Origin: an uncultured Synechococcus sp.
GTDB lineage: Bacteria; Cyanobacteriota; Cyanobacteriia; PCC-6307; Cyanobiaceae
NCBI GenBank assembly: GCA_937975655.1
Contig: CALJTZ010000558.1
Location: 1 to 6,949 of the forward strand
Reading direction: 5' to 3'
Length of the DNA stretch: 6,949 bases
Under the pieces are notes generated by a model that was not told where the DNA came from, searched no databases, and was given only the letters and a program-made list of their open reading frames with translations. The translations under genes were made by a program, and so were the position numbers. Below, piece by piece: positions 5,772-6,949 of the stretch (the first letter of the stretch is position 1; the number at the start of each line of letters is the position of its first letter).

Positions 5772-6038
5772 GTGACCCTACCTGAGAAACCAGTCCCCAA
5801 GCCTTGCGTACCTGTGTCTACAGAGGGTACGCAGTGTCCAAAGACAGTTCCTGAAAGACTTTTAGCGCTGCAGGATGCTGCGTCCAAATTGCAGAAACGG
5901 CATAAGACAGCCCCGCCAGACACCCGCAGCCCCCTTGACCCATGGCATGAAGAGGCCTACCTGATCCGTGCCCTGGTGCGGATGCACGGCTGGGCACAGC
6001 CTGAGGCCGGTGTGCTTCGCCGCTTCCGGAGGGCCTGA
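5772..6038 (+). CDS. Small hypothetical protein at the head of the replication cassette
   Basis: Encodes up to 88 residues from a GTG at 5772 with no Shine-Dalgarno; the start is uncertain because the frame stays open upstream. The first 30 residues are rich in Pro, Lys, Thr and Val with two Cys and look unstructured. Residues about 34-45 could form a helix (LLALQDAASKLQKR), and the C-terminal part (DPWHEEAYLIRALVRMHGWAQ, ending VLRRFRRA) looks like a small basic folded region. The first half uses more A/T-rich codons and contains the repeats described above, so it may do double duty as a cis-acting region, or the true start may be further in. The stop is immediately followed by the ATG of the next gene. 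A DNA-binding or replication-accessory role is possible from context only. Confidence 0.5.
   Translation: MTLPEKPVPKPCVPVSTEGTQCPKTVPERLLALQDAASKLQKRHKTAPPDTRSPLDPWHEEAYLIRALVRMHGWAQPEAGVLRRFRRA
5805..5833. repeat. Perfect 8-bp inverted repeat (hairpin 3), origin candidate
   Basis: TGCGTACC at 5805-5812 and GGTACGCA at 5826-5833 are perfect inverted copies. Inside, TGT (5813-5815) can also pair with ACA (5820-5822), leaving a three-base bulge (5823-5825) and a four-base loop, so single-stranded DNA could form an extended stem of 11 pairs. HUH initiators generally recognise hairpins of this sort near their nick site, but I recognise no known nick sequence in it. Confidence 0.5.
5826..5841 (+). 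repeat. Direct repeat copy 2 (GGTACGCnnTGTCCAA)
   Basis: Second copy of the 16-base pattern at 5702-5717, matching at 14 of 16 positions. Its first eight bases also form the right arm of the inverted repeat at 5805-5833. It lies inside the predicted 5772 gene, which makes conservation by protein coding alone less likely to explain the match. Confidence 0.5.
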
Positions 6039-6227
6039 ATGGATCTCCTCAACGTGCCTGTGGTGGGCAAGCGGATCCGGAGGGCCCGCATTAACGCCCT
6101 GGTGGATCAGCTCGCGGCCCACGAGTGGGCGATGCGCGACATATGCGCGGCGCTGCTCGATCTCTCAGACCCGGACGATGACCTGGCGGTAGAGGTCAGG
6201 CAGCTGCTGGCCACTCTCGACGGCTGA
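6039..6227 (+). CDS. Small helical protein immediately upstream of rep
   Basis: Encodes 62 residues (starting MDLLNVPVVGKRIRRARINALVD) from an ATG that directly abuts the preceding TGA. A good Shine-Dalgarno (GGAGGG, about five bases before the ATG) supports this start. The sequence is almost wholly helical: a basic first helix (GKRIRRARINALVDQL), a middle helix (WAMRDICAALLDL), an acidic turn (SDPDDD), and a final helix (LAVEVRQLLATLDG). No membrane span. The stop is three bases before the rep ATG, so it is surely co-expressed with rep. A small helical DNA-binding or Rep-accessory protein fits the location, but I do not recognise it. Confidence 0.75.
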   Translation: MDLLNVPVVGKRIRRARINALVDQLAAHEWAMRDICAALLDLSDPDDDLAVEVRQLLATLDG

Positions 6228-6230
6228 GAG

Positions 6231-6949
6231 ATGGGCCTGAGTGCAGACCTTTTGGCGCTGGGCCCTGCCCTCGCGCCAGAAGAGGCCCAATGGGGGGACC
6301 CCGAGGTGCCCACCGCGACCCTGTGCCCCCGGCTCCGCACCACTTACAGCCCCCGGCTGTCGTGGGCGGAGTGGCGCGGGTTTGGCGATGCCCGGAAGGC
6401 ATCCATGCCGGAGTGGGCGCGGGTTTGGGATCCCGGCCCGCCAGCGGCGGGCCTGGGCTTGTCCCTCGCCCCAAATTCCGAACGGCCTGACCGATACGGC
6501 CTGAACGGCCTACCGGCCGCTGGGCGCAAGTCGGTGTGGCGGGCCCTGGCGCTTCTCGAGGAGATGCGGCCGCTGCTCAGCTTCTGGACGATCTCCTTAC
6601 CCACCGAATCACTGACCGATCTCTGCCGGGCTGGCACTCTCCCGGCCTTTCAGGATCGAGTCCGGCAGGAACTATCCCGGCTGCTGAGAAGGGCAGGGCT
6701 CCCGGACCTTGTGGTGGGGGTGGCAGAGCTTCAACCAAAACGGTCACTCGCAGAAGGGCGCCCTTGTCCCCACTGGCACATCGTGTTTCAAGGGCGGAAA
6801 AACCGAGGAAGCAGCTGGGCTCTGTCTCCAGGTCAGCTAGACGGGGTGATAGCTGCGGCGCTAGCCAGCGCAGGAGTTCCCGGGCTCGGGCTCCAATCGG
6901 CCGGGAATGTTCAGCAGGTGAAGCGGTCAGTTCGGGCATACCTGAGCAA
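6231..6949 (+). CDS. Rolling-circle replication initiator (HUH Rep), N-terminal two thirds; continues at base 1
   Basis: This frame has no stop before the window end and continues in phase at base 1, where it ends at 416; joined at 6894/1 it encodes 359 residues. It is a relaxase-like replication initiator that nicks one strand of the circle and stays joined to the 5' end through tyrosine. Seen in this part: a possible motif 1 (FWTISLPTE, about residues 118-126), GVAEL near residue 166, and the metal-binding HWH at 181-183 in CPHWHIVFQG. The catalytic tyrosines follow at 237 and 241, encoded across the join. The order motif 1, HUH, YxxxY fits the family that includes phiX174 gpA. The ATG lies three bases after the stop of the preceding gene, with only a weak GAGAG before it, so translation is probably coupled. 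The first 110 residues match nothing I recognise and may be a lineage-specific extension. Function is firm from motifs; the target site is unknown. Confidence 0.9.
   Translation, partial: MGLSADLLALGPALAPEEAQWGDPEVPTATLCPRLRTTYSPRLSWAEWRGFGDARKASMPEWARVWDPGPPAAGLGLSLAPNSERPDRYGLNGLPAAGRKSVWRALALLEEMRPLLSFWTISLPTESLTDLCRAGTLPAFQDRVRQELSRLLRRAGLPDLVVGVAELQPKRSLAEGRPCPHWHIVFQGRKNRGSSWALSPGQLDGVIAAALASAGVPGLGLQSAGNVQQVKRSVRAYLS
6895..6949. repeat. Terminal copy of bases 1-55 (circular join)
   Basis: All 55 bases are identical to bases 1-55. The rep reading frame crosses the join in phase. A perfect overlap of exactly 55 bases is typical of a de Bruijn assembler k-mer on a circular molecule, so one copy should be removed, giving 6,894 bp. 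Confidence 0.95.

Noticed and set aside
6577..6939. Minus-strand 120-residue frame opposite rep
   Set aside because: It lies opposite the motif-bearing region of rep and shows no motif or ribosome site of its own.

Overview
This window is almost certainly one complete circular replicon of 6,894 bp, written linearly with a 55-base overlap: bases 1-55 are identical to bases 6895-6949, and an open reading frame runs straight through the join. The best reading is the genome of a small phage that replicates by rolling circle (probably ssDNA, or at least passing through an ssDNA stage). No gene for an integrase, antibiotic resistance, plasmid partition or conjugation is visible. The base composition is GC-rich with G/C-rich third codon positions. 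Few genes have a clear Shine-Dalgarno. A collagen-like fibre opening with a VPIQVD..GRLVAEGL leader and a C39-type peptidase both remind me of picocyanobacteria and their phages, so a high-GC Synechococcus/Cyanobium-type host is my guess. That guess is from memory and could be wrong.

Layout, plus strand. Bases 5772-6038, 6039-6227 and 6231 through the join to 416 form a tight replication cassette: two small unknown proteins, then a 359-residue HUH rolling-circle initiator with a HWH metal motif and a YLSKYMTK double-tyrosine motif. Bases 371-4983 then hold a compact run of seven genes that overlap or nearly touch: a 112-aa unknown; a 466-aa protein with a basic N-terminus, a hydrophobic segment, a proline-rich linker and a helical C-terminus; a 126-aa unknown; two small proteins (137 and 153 aa) that may be distantly related to each other; a 151-aa beta-rich protein; and a 356-aa collagen-repeat fibre. 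A 53-aa single-membrane-span protein follows at 4986-5147. I infer that this run is the virion and host-recognition module.

Minus strand. The only convincing gene is a C39-like papain-fold cysteine peptidase (5131-5670) with Cys29, His116 and Asp132. It converges on the 53-aa membrane protein with a 17-base overlap. Peptidase plus small membrane protein could be a lysis pair, although the peptidase could instead process virion proteins.

The region between the divergent peptidase and replication cassette (5671-5771), together with the first 60 bases of the 5772 gene, holds three hairpins and a 16-base direct repeat. It is the best candidate for the origin or packaging signals. Most striking is what is missing: I see no Zot/pI-type ATPase (filamentous phages), no microvirus-sized major capsid protein, and no Walker A motif. 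The virion must be built from proteins I cannot assign, which makes this a candidate for an undescribed phage lineage.
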